Source: Rhabdornis inornatus (Eukaryota > Chordata > Aves > Passeriformes > Rhabdornithidae). From it: a stretch of 64,000 nt of DNA. A program made the translations under genes and the position numbers. Under the pieces are notes generated by a model. It did no database searches. It worked only from the letters and a program-made list of their open reading frames with translations, and was not told the DNA's origin. The stretch spans positions 495,399 to 559,398 of the forward strand of contig VWZS01000833.1 of assembly GCA_013397075.1 (NCBI GenBank), in the 5' to 3' direction. This document shows positions 12,161-23,600 of the stretch, piece after piece; within the stretch, counting starts at the first letter, position 1, and each line of letters starts with the position of its first letter.

Positions 12161-14821
12161 CTCTAAAAGTGAAGTGAAGAGCAATGAAATTCGTCTACCT
12201 GTGTGGAGGAAGGAGGCGAGTGGGATTCGCACAGTTTTTCAAAACTCTCTAAGTTTTACAGGGGGTTGGTGAGGAATTCTCTGGCAAGGGGAAAGTCAGG
12301 GAAATTCCCCTGAGAACGTTCCCAGTAAAGCAGCTGCTCTCGCTGTGAGGGCACCGTTTGCTCCGTCAAAGGCAGCCCCGAGGGGCAGATCCTGGCTGTG
12401 GCTGCGGGCAGTGAACCCGGAGCTGTGGGGAGCATCCCTCCGGCTCTGCCCAGGGGCTCCGGGACGAGACCCCGTCCCACTGCCGCGCCCTTCCAGGGCA
12501 CTGACCCTGCCAAAAGAGCCCCGATCGCCAGTGCTTGGGCACTGCATTCCTAAAGCCGGCTCCGAGCTTCAACCCTCTCCTTTCAGGAGCACCGAGGATT
12601 GTAACACTAAACAGGTACCTTTTGTGGCACAACAACATCCAGCAGCTAGGGAGGTCAGCATTTAAATCTGTTACAGGTGACAAGTGCCGTAAGTCTTGGA
12701 CCCCAAGGATTCAAACGAAAACTGAACTCAGCCTTGCAGTTACAGCCTTGACAGAGAGCATGTGCCAGTGCCTGCTTCAAGACACAGGACTCCTGCACTT
12801 TGTCCTGCTCTGTCTCACCAGATTCACTCTGAATAGACATTGGTCAAAACCAGAGCAACCAGAGCAAATGCAAATCTCTGCAAGGATGAGGGAACCACAT
12901 TGAGGACCTGAGAGGATGTGGAGGTTTTTCTCCTTGGGAGTCAAGCAGCCAGCTCCTCCTGCAGATCACTACAGAGAATTAACAATTCTGCATCTGCCTT
13001 CTGCCTCTCACCTCCAGCTCTCAGCCACTGGGGCTGCGGATGGAGAATCTCATGGACTTTATTCTGAACTCTCAAAGATCAAACCTACAAGAGCTAAACA
13101 CACCATTCACCAAGAAAATCAAACCCAGTTCTCCACTACCCAGAAGGAGAAGGAAACTCCAATAGTCAGGAGGAATCCAAAGCTCCTTCCAGTAAGATCA
13201 GTTTCTACCCATCTTGGTTAAAGGAAGTCCTCTGACTCCAGGAGGAGTCAAGGGGGATCAGTACTACAGTCCAACAGCAGAGTCTGGGCTGTGTTTATTT
13301 GCACTTTACACAGAACAGGTGATGGGCTGATTTTCACAGGCAACTCTAAAGTGGCTTTTCATTTTACTGCTTGTTCATGTCAGTCCCCTGTAGCTGTCCA
13401 AAGTAATCCTGATGATTTGTAATTAATTTTGACATAATCCCTGAGCAAGGACTGCCAGGATTTTGCTTTATCAGTGTGCATCAGCTCAGTAATTAATCAG
13501 CTAATCTTCCAGCCCTGCCCTGGCAGTGAGGCACAGCCCCTTGATGTTTTTTGGGTGAAACCACTAGACTGGACCCAGTAGAAAGCCCTGCTCTGGGCTC
13601 ACCCAGTTGGAGAATTTCAGTGGGATCCCTCTGCCTGAGGCTTGACCACCCAGGAGCCACAGAGCATTTCCTTCTTCACAGGCAGAAACACAATTTCAAT
13701 TTTCCATCCCTGGATTTCACATAGAACCCACAAGGTGTATGAAACTATAGCAGGTGGTCACATCCTGAATGGCACCTGCTGGCAGTCCCTGTGTCCCAGC
13801 CATGCCCCTGCTGGGACGGACACAATGTACCAGGAGATGTCGTCTGCAGATCCTCGCTGCACTACGATGCTTAATCGACAATGATTCTTGTTGTGAATTT
13901 GATAACAACAAAAATGTGTCAGATGGATGCTCCTAGAGAGTGAAACACCACATTAATGGGACAGAAAGGGCTTCCCCAGACAACCTGCCCAGACTCCAAC
14001 AGAGTCTGGTGGAGCAATGACTTTCAATTAATCTTTTTCTGTCTGTTCTTTTGTCGGTCCAACAAACCTCCCCCAGAATGGGTTTATGGGTCACTGCCTG
14101 ATTACCAGAAAGCAACAACACGACTACTGACTCTGACAGTGGAGATAGCATAGAAAAGGAGTTCAGCATCATATTAGCATGGCTCTGACTTCACTTCACC
14201 AAACAGGGCATAGTTTCACACTCCAGGGTGTCCAGCAGCACCACCTTCCAAAACTACTCTTGCAAAATAAAGTTTGTTATATTCATAGAAAATTATGTAA
14301 AGCAAAGAAATCTCTCGCTTCCCATCAGTAACCACTCTGCCAGCCAAAGACAGGGCTCATCTCTTTCCAGACTAAACATTCTGCTTTGCTGTTTTTGGTC
14401 TCTTTTGTGAGTCCTTCCAGCTTTTTTCTGGAGGGGGGGAAAACAGCAGGAAAGGTTTGTTCAATGACACACCACTAAAATTTCAGACAATGTTCCAGGT
14501 CTAGTCATAGCACTGCAAGGCAGAGGCAATAAAAAAATTAGTACCTACTTCCTTCGTGATCTGTAAGCCATGTGTCATTTGCATGTGAAAATCAGCAAGG
14601 AGTGTCCAGGATAGGTTTTTGTCCCCTACAAGCATTAAGTAATTTGCATCAGTTCCTCTAAGCACCTAAAGCAATTCAAATTTTTCTGAAGCAGTTTTTT
14701 CACTTTCTGTTCTTAGTAAGTAATTAACTGCCCCTGTCTTTCCTTCTTGTAAATTCAGCAAGTTTCCAGATGACAGAACAGTCCTTACTGCTGGGGACCC
14801 TCTTCTTCAAGGTCTCATGCA

Positions 14822-14940
14822 ATCACAGAATGGTTTGAGTTGAGAGGGACCCAAAACTCATCCAGTTCTCCCATCCCCAATATGTGTTAGCATCCATGTC
14901 CTGCTCAAGCCACTGACACCAGGGATCGGTTCCAGATCCA
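14822..14940 (-). mobile_element. CR1 LINE 3' fragment
   Basis: Antisense: AATCACAGAATGGTTTGAG then GAGAGGGACCCAAAACTCAT. Diverged toward its inner end. Confidence 0.75.
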
Positions 14941-15206
14941 CTGCAGTGCCATTCCCACTGCACCAGAAATCAGCAGCAAACCCAAACCCATCCCAAACCA
15001 ATCCCATCTTCACTGCCAGATCTACTGGTGGGACACTGGGGTGTTCCAGAGCTTGTCTGGGTGGGTTCAGCTAGCCAAGGGCAGTGACTGTAAACCTCTT
15101 CAGCAAGATGATCCCTCTGCTGAAGAGATGAAGAGGGAGTTCCCTGGACAAAGGGGTAGAATGTTCTGGATGAAGGGATAAAAGTCCCCTCAGCAAGTTT
15201 TCCCCT

Positions 15207-15650
15207 CAGTATAAGAAAGACAAGGAGCTACTGGAGAGGATCCAGTGGAGGCCACAGAGGTGATGAAGAGCCTGGAGCATCTCGGGTAAGGAGACCCTGC
15301 AGGAGCTGAGCCTGGCTAGTCTGGAGAAGGCTGAGAGGGGATCTCATCAACGCACATAAATATCTCCAGGGGGTGCCAGACTCTTTTTATGCTGCTCAGC
15401 AAAAGGACAAGGAGCAACAGCCATAAACTAAACTCAAGCAGTTTCACCTCAACATAGGGAAGAGCTTTGGAGGGTGGCAGAGCACTGGAACAGCTGCCCA
15501 GGGAGGGCGTGGAGTCTCCTTCTCTGGACACTCCAAACCCATCTGGATGGATTCCCATGTCCCCTGCTCCAGCTGACCCTGCCTCGGCAGGGGACTTGGA
15601 CTGGGTGATCCCCAGAGGTCCCTTCCAACCCCACCCATTCTGTGAATCTC
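15207..15650 (+). mobile_element. CR1 LINE fragment, about 440 bp
   Basis: Sense copy: CTGGAGAGGATCCAGTGGAG, GGCTGAGAGGGGATCTCATC, GGCAGAGCACTGGAACAGCT, then GGTCCCTTCCAACCC and ATTCTGTG. One of the longest CR1 copies in the window, with minor indels. Confidence 0.88.
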
Positions 15651-16464
15651 TCCAAGGCACTGAGATATTCTTAGCATTGTTTCTCTGCCCTATCTCAGAA
15701 CAGAGCATCCCCAGGTTGGAACAGTCTTCAGAGTAAAAGAATCCAGAACAACTCCAGAATAAAGCACAGCTTTAAAACCAGTTTAGCTGAGGATAAAAAA
15801 CAGCATCATGATATTTTCTAAGCACGTGGGGCGATTCAACCCTACAATACTTTTCAAGTATTTCCTTGTGTCTTGCTGGATGTGGCAGCATTGTTGCAGC
15901 CCACAGCAGGTGATTTCCACCAGCAAACCCGAGCAGAGCCGTGGTGTCACCGCCCCTGAGGACGCTCATGGCTGTGCTGTGGTTTCCCTCCAGTGGCACG
16001 AGCAGTCAGCTGCAGCTTTCCTAGGAGAGACCTTCCCAGCAGACCTAGCACTGAACTACCCATCAATGAATGACATTTTACTGCTCACTGCTCCCAGCCT
16101 CACTCCAAATATTTTTCCGTTCATTTTTACAACACACCTGTATTTACATAACATTTTTCTGTCATTTCCCCCACTTACATTTGAAACATGCAAGACTTTA
16201 TCTGTATTGTTTATTATTGTTTTGCTGCATTAATGGATACATGGCTAAAAGGTAATATTCATCCACAAACTTTGACATGACAGAATATATAATGGCCCAG
16301 AACTACCTGAATTCCGGTCTAAGCCTTTGTTATTTTAATAGTTAATGAAGTACAAAAATTCCCAGTTCATCACTGCCAGCAACTCTGAGATTTGAAGCAA
16401 CACTGGGTTTGACTTCTACAACCAGGGGAAATAGGAAACTTTGTTAAAATGCAGCTCACTTTTC

Positions 16465-17529
16465 AATTTTATTAAGAATAACATTTTATTAACATAAAAT
16501 TTTCCAAATTCCATTGATATGAAAATCACCTACAAGGTACAGTCTTTCCACTTGCTCCTATCAGGGCCATTAGGACTCAATATCCAATGTCTTTATACCT
16601 GGTTATTTTTTTAATCTCTTTTTTTTTAATCTAACCAAACCAAATTTAGACAAAATGGTTCTATTTTACAGTCTAATTTACAGCAGCTGCAGAAGACTTA
16701 AAATTGATACAATTTTGGTTAACCACTTATACCCACTACTCACAGAGAGTAGAAGTATTAAGGAATTTTTTTTAACCCACCTAACTTGATTAATTTAAAA
16801 GTTTTAAATCATTTAGTTCCTTCTTTTTCTTGGAAAGCAAATCAGGCAACACAGGCACATGGAAATACCAGCACTGAGTGAAGAATAAAGCCTCCTTAGA
16901 AGCATGTTCCAAAAAATCCCACCATGGTGTATGAGGGAATCAGGCTTTGGAATGCACAGCAGATGAGAGGGAGCTTCTGCTCACCATCCACCAGTGGAAT
17001 TTGTCTGTAAAACAGGATCCTTTCAGTATCTTCTGCTATTGGAGACCGTGGCTGCTGCCAAACCCCAAACAGTGAATGGGAATCCCCTGTTCCAGGAACA
17101 GCAGTGGGGTAGGGATGGAGAGTCTGGTCTCCTCAGCCAGCTCAGTTCCATCGTGGGAGCATTCCTGGGCTTTTTCCACAACCTGGTGTTGGGTGGTATT
17201 ACCTGAAGGGCCAATAAATGACAGCTACCTCCAGGATAGAAAATTTCAACCTAAGAGTGGCCACAGAAGAATTCAGAAGATAAAATAAGTAAACAATCAG
17301 CTTTCTTAGTTCTAACAGTGGACAACGTTCTGCTTTGTCTCCTGCAGTCAGGCCTTTCAGACTTGATCACCTTTGTTGGAAAACAATCCATGTTGGAATC
17401 TCATAATCCAGAGATAAGGATCACAGTGATTTAAAGGAACCTCCATCCTGCTCCTGCCCAGCAAGAGCCAGAGCACAGCCACTGCATTCTGCTGGCACAA
17501 AGGGCTTCCTGCCCTTCCTGTGGGTGGGA
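16465..17529 (-). other. RTEL1: Probable RTEL1 3' untranslated region
   Basis: Sequence after the RTEL1 stop. The first canonical minus-strand AATAAA signals are at about 16,485-16,490 and 16,468-16,473, so a 3' UTR of roughly 1 kb is inferred. An earlier ATTAAA-like variant lies in the T-rich stretch near 16,620. No cDNA evidence is available here. Confidence 0.4.
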
Positions 17530-17604
17530 TCAGGACCAGAAGAAAACTTGGATTAATTTCTTCCTCTTCACATCACTGCGGCACTTGGGGCACTTCTTCA
17601 CCAC
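17530..17604 (-). CDS. RTEL1: RTEL1 coding exon 34 (RING end and stop)
   Basis: 75 nt: 24 codons plus TGA. CPKC supplies the last RING cysteine pair (C1245, C1248), then VKRKKLIQVFFWS and stop, matching the family's basic-then-VFW ending. Acceptor tttctacag. It was found by searching for the missing cysteine pair, and it completes the eight-cysteine pattern in frame. Confidence 0.9.
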   Translation of the reverse strand: MVKKCPKCRSDVKRKKLIQVFFWS

Positions 17605-20600
17605 CTGTAGAAATCAATGAACAAAACACACAGAGAATGCATTTACTGTGGAGGAAGTGCCATAATTGGAGGGAGTTTTCATGTAGGCAAATAGTGACAG
17701 GACAAGGGGCAATGGTTTTAAACTGAAATAGGGAAGCTTTATACAAAATTTTATGAATAAATTCTTAAGTCAGAGAGTGCTGAGAGGCTCTCGCAGAGGT
17801 TTCCCAGAGAAGCTGTGGCTGTTCCAGCCCTGGAAGTGTTCAAGGCCAGATTGGATGGAGCTTGGAGCAACCTGGTCTAGTGGAAGGTGTCCCTGCCCAT
17901 GGCAAGGGGTGGGACAAGATAAACTTTAATGTCCCTTCCAACCCAAACCAGTCTGTCAATCTCTGATATTAAATATCTCTACCACATTTTGTCCAGTATG
18001 AACTACAAGCCACAGCAGCCAGCTGTCAGTCCCTGAGATCCTATCTGCTGTTTGCAACCTCACTGTTACCATGCAGTCAATTATTTCTTTGGTAGTAACA
18101 AAAAGGAGAGGAGGCTTTGTGGCACCATGCAAAATGACACCAGACTTTACAGCACTTGTCCCATCTGGAAGACTGAAATACAAGGAACAAGGAAAGAGCA
18201 AGAGCTCTTGTGAAGTACAGCTGCAATTGTGAGTAAAATCCTGCCAAGTGGCTGACGAGTTCCCTGAATTCTTGCTTCCTCTTGCACAGATGACAAGGAA
18301 ATGTCTCCTGGGCATAGCCAGATATGGATGACACACATAGTCATTACCAATAATTTTGTAGGGGAACCAAGTATATTTATTTCTTCATAGCATCCCACAC
18401 CTTTCTCATTAGCAGCACAATACACAAAGGCACGTGAGGCATCATTTCCCCATTCAAATTTCAGTTTGCTTCTTCACTAATCATCATTTTTAAAGTCAAA
18501 TGACTTGCAGATGAATCCCAACTGTTCTTCTCATAGCTTGCAAATTACTGGTAAAACTGAACTGGTCTGTTTATTTCAAAAGGGAGATAGCAAATTGTTA
18601 AAAAAAAAAAAAAAAATCTTTGGGAAAAGATTGCCAGCTCAGGAGGCCTAAAAAGATGGTCAGCTACATCAGTGGCACAGCACAGCATTCCCTGCAGTGT
18701 GGAAGTTCATCATTAGATTCACAGAGTGGTTTGGGTTGGAAGGGACATTAAAGCTCATCTTGTTCCAATCCCCTGCAATGAGCAGGGACACATTTCACTA
18801 TCCCAGGTTGCTCCAAGCCCCATCCAACCTGGCCTTGGACACTTCCAAGGATCCAGGGGCAGCCACAGCTCCTCTGGGCACCCTGTGCCAGGGTCTCACC
18901 ACCCTCACAGGGAAGAATTTCTTCCCAATATCCCATCTAACCTCTGGCAGTGAGGAGCCATTGCAAGAAAAGGTGCAGACTGCAAAGTAGGCTCAGGCAG
19001 TAGGATTTTGGTTCTGTAGACACGAACTGAAATATCATAAATGGAAGGGGAGAGGAAAAGTCACTTTATCTTCCAGCAACCAGTGCTTTGCTAAAGGCAA
19101 TTTTAACTGCAACATTTAATTGTGAAATCATCGATTATTTGCCCATATTACAGATAGTCTAAATGAGACTCAGTCTTCCTGGAAGAACTGCATGAATAAA
19201 TGATGCATTTAAACACTGGGAAGCAGCAACAGAACTTCTGGAGAGAAAACCACACCCCATAGCAGCATATCCCGCTCCAGTCTCTGCGTGGCTTTCCCTA
19301 ACACACTGAAGCACCAGCTCCAGTGCTAATCCTTCTAATCCCCCTCTAGCTGTAGGGAATTCCAGCTACCCTGCTACTCCAAAAGCTTCTAAAAGCTTCC
19401 AAAATCATTCACCACTTCCCCCCACCACTCTTTTCCTAAAGTAACAAATTGGACAAGATCATAATTTGCAAATCCTGCACTGTGAACAATGCTCTGAGTC
19501 ACGTCCTTGGTGGGACAATAATGCACCAAAGGGCTTTTGAGCTGAAGAAACAGTGAGTAAGTTATCAAGAAAGAAAAACAGGAGTTTTAAATGCAGCCCC
19601 ATCAGAGGTGACAAAGCCCAATCCCATCTGATGAGAAGTTTAGAGCTCAGGCGTGGTTGTTCATTTCCTGCTGGTAAAGGTGCCCCTATCCCAAACACAT
19701 GGATAGGGCTGACTATCCAACCTCCCCGGGCATGAGTGGGAATGGGGATGGATGTGGTAGGACATGGCTCCTCTGGGATTGGTTTCAGAGAAACATAGGA
19801 TAATCTTCCTGCTTGCAATCCTGTGCTTCCCTCTCAGCTGCATGACCAACACAGCTCTGCCTCATCACTGGAGAAGCATCTCTGCATCAGCTCAAGTCAT
19901 ATCCTAAACTACATGGGGATAGGGGAGGTTTGGACAATAGGAAGAATTTCTCCACGGAAAGGGTAGCAGAGCACTGGAACAAGCTGCCCAGGGAAGTGGT
20001 GGAGTCACAACCCTGGGAGTGTTCAAAAAACATGTGGCTATGGCACCTCAGGATGTGGTTTTAAGGAGAGCACAGTTGTGGGGCTGGGTTGATGGCTGGA
20101 CTTGATGATCTTTAAGGTCTCTTCCAACATTAATGATTCCATGACTCTCTATTTGACTTTTCATTAACCAAACAACATCTGAATCACATCATAAGCTGCT
20201 TAACACACATGCACACCAAGAGCATTAATCACTACACAGTGATTATATTTGTCATAAGTAAGATTGTTCAGGTAAGTAGCAAATATGGAAATCATTACTA
20301 GCAAATGACCCATGACTCATTTCCTCAAACATGGTTTTGCATGGGATATTGAAATAGAAGAGAAAGAAAGGAACCTACAGTGATCCTATAGTTCACATGC
20401 CTGACCTCTTCAGGGCTGAATAGAAGTTATGGCATTGTAATACTAAAGAGCATTAGGGCCTCTCCAGGAAGCCTCTTCCAGTGTTTGACCACCCTCTTGG
20501 TATAGAAATGTCTCCTAACATCCAGTCTGAACCTCACTGATAAAAGCTTTGGACAGCTCCCATGAATTCTGACATTCAATCCCAGGAGAAGAGCTCAGCA

Positions 20601-23600
20601 CCTCCCTGTGTCCCCTCCTCAGGAAGTTGCAGAGATCCACTAGCTCACCCCTCAGCCTCCTTTCTCTGAAGCAGACAAGCCCGGAGCCTCCAGCCACCCC
20701 TCCCAGGAGGTGCATCCAGCCCTTCCCCTCCTCTGAACACTCTCAAGTACCTGAATCTGAAACACAATCTAATCTGGCAGGGCAGAGTATTTTAATCTCT
20801 GGTATGAGAAATGCACCATCAGATAAAGGAGTAATTAAACAAGAATTAGGCTGACCACGTTCACTATCTATGAGTTATGAAAACACACATTGACTTGAGG
20901 TTTAAGAAGAAATCCAGACCATAAAATGACCAATTTCAAGACAAAAACCAGAACAGGACAGTACAATTGCTCAATACACAACAGTTATAATTTTGTGGAT
21001 TGTTAAACTGATGAAACAAGTTCCATCTTACTGGTAGAAGGAGTAAATTTTTTCCCCTTTATAAGGTCAACATTTATTAGCTGAGATAACATAACCATGC
21101 TGTGGGATGCTGAAATGCTTGCCAAACCAAAAAAAACTCCCCAGGGACCTCATTCAGCCCTTAATGAACGCAAGCCTTAAATGACAAAGATTATGCTTGT
21201 AAAATTCTTGTCATGACTTTGTTGGACCCCTTTCTGCAGTGGAGGATGCTGCCTGTCAGATATTCATCCCCTTTACAATTCAGCACAAAAGGAAAAATTA
21301 CATATTTCACAGTAAATTTGACTGTCTCATCTGCAGCAAACATGAGATGCTTTTCTTTGACTATCTTACGTATGTTCTTTATAAGCCAATACTTTGGCAT
21401 TTTAACATTTTTAAAGAAATGACAGAACAGACTGAGAAGGAAATTTAGTTGAACAGCTATTCTGAATTCCCTCCAGGAGATATGCCTGAGACATCAGTCT
21501 GGCACAGTCTGACACATCTGGCACAGATCAGTCTGGACACTATGGAATGAATCCACAGGAGGCTGTTGGGTTAATCATAGGGCGGGAGCAGCTCTGCTCT
21601 GGAGCCAGGCTAAAAGAGCTGGGGGTGTTCAGCCTGGAAAAGACAAAACTCTGGGGAGACCTTAGAGACCCTTCCAGTGCCTAATGGGACTCAGAAAGAT
21701 GGAGAGAGGCTTTGGACAAGGGCCTGGAGTGACAGGATGAGGAGGAACAGCCTTAAAGGAGAGCAGGGTTAGATGGGATATTGGGAAGAAATTCTTCCCT
21801 GTGAGGGTGCTGAGGCTCTGGCACAGGGTGCCCAGAGAATCTGTGGCTGTCCCATCCTTGGAACTGTTCATGGCCAGGTTGGACAGGGCTTGGAGCAGCC
21901 TGAGATAGTGGAAGGTGTCCCTGCCCATGGCAGGGGTTTGGAATGAGATGAGCTTGACTGTCCCTTCCAACCCAAACCATGCTGATCCTATGCTTATTCT
22001 ATATTCTTCTTGGACCAACTCTGTCTTGGCTGTTATATTTTATTTGGATGTCAGTCCAATTTTTTCTATGCTTAGCTGACAATTCAATGTTTTCTTCCTG
22101 AGAAAAAGACCTTTCTCTGGAACTCAGAATAACCGATTATTTTCTACTTGCTTATAGACTGACAAGCTGAAGAAGTTTCTTTTCCTTCTGTACTGTTTCT
22201 GGGTATTCCTGAGCTCCACTGATCAGCAGCCTTCTCATCACATACGAATGTTTAGAAAACCCTCAACTCTTGAATTATTCTGGTTTTGAAAGTCTTTTAA
22301 GACCTGGCTGCTGAATCAAATGCTGGTTTTCCCAACCCAGGCACCCTGGGACCAGCTGCATCCTCTTACCTAAAGAATTTCAACCACCAATTTACTCAGC
22401 TGGGAAAACCAACAAACAGGATGACACACCAGATCTTTGAGCAAGAATTCACAATCACAGATTTACAGAATCATTCAGCTGGGAAAGACCCTAAAAGTCA
22501 CAGAGTCCAATGGTTGACCCAGCACTGCCAAGCCCACCTCTCAACAATGTCTTTAAGTGCCACATCTACACATCATAAATCCATCCAAAGGTGACTCAAC
22601 CACTTCCCTGGGCAGCCTGTTTCTTGTTTGCATTGTTCTCATGATAGAGCTTTACAATAGGATTTTGATAGGAAAAATCATGGAACTAAAAAAGAAAAAA
22701 AATTAAGAATTAAGATTAAAATATTAAAAAAAAAACAACAACAACAACACAGTTTTTCCAATTGACTCCACAGCTTGTTGTCTTTGTAGTTTTAGACCAG
22801 AAAACATGTGGAGGCAGCTCGGAAAGATGTAAAGGTGTGAAAACTAAAAACCCCAGCTTAGGGCAGAGATCTGCCTCCAACCATATTGCAAACCATGGGA
22901 AACAATGCATCAAGTGGTAAATCTTCCATTGGCATTTGGGTGTTCTGTCTGGAAACAGAATTCCACTTCCAGGCTTGTTCACGTCATTCTCCTGAAAAGC
23001 ACAAAATTCCCCAGCAGTTTTGGGAAAAACCAAACCAATAAACAGGAGAACCTTTAAGAACTGCTTCCAGCACGTTTTGCAGCAAGTGAAGTCACATAAT
23101 GGGCATTTAAAAGGCACATCATCCTCGGATTTGCAGTTAGAGCAGTAGAATCTTCCTAGAACAGAAGGGAGGGTGAGGAGAGGGGAAGAGAGAAAGAGAG
23201 GGAGGAAATGACTAAATTCTCGTAATCACCTGCAAAATTCTCATGTATCCACACTTCTGGTGCAGTCCAGAAAACAATGATCATTAGTGTAATGAACTAC
23301 CTCAGCAGTGCCCTGCCACGTTATTTCTTTCAAGTGACCTCAGAGTCTCTTGGTGCTTCAGATCCCAGTAGGAACTCGGGTTACATCCTTCCTTTACAAG
23401 GAAGTTGTCAAGAAAAAAAATCCCTAAAATTCTCAGGAAACTACTACAGCATTGTGACAAAGACAATAAAACACTTTAAGAGCACATGCAAGGTACAGAA
23501 AGTACAGATTCTACTCAGCAAACCACACCAATCACACTGCACCTATGCAAATACAGGCAGGAATCAGTGGTTTCATACACCATCAGTCTCAGTCTCATTT

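Larger units (their letters stand above)
12170..16464. other. Intergenic region between the TNFRSF6B promoter and RTEL1
   Basis: About 4.3 kb without a supported gene. Contains two CR1 copies (14.82-14.94 and 15.21-15.65 kb). The remainder is AT-rich toward 16 kb and shows no exon I recognise. Confidence 0.6.

Noticed and set aside
22716..23117. RTEL1 exon 33 extended by 110 codons as the normal C-terminus
   Set aside because: The tail is unlike the family. The remote exon at 17,530-17,604 completes the RING in frame, so the read-through is at most a minor isoform.
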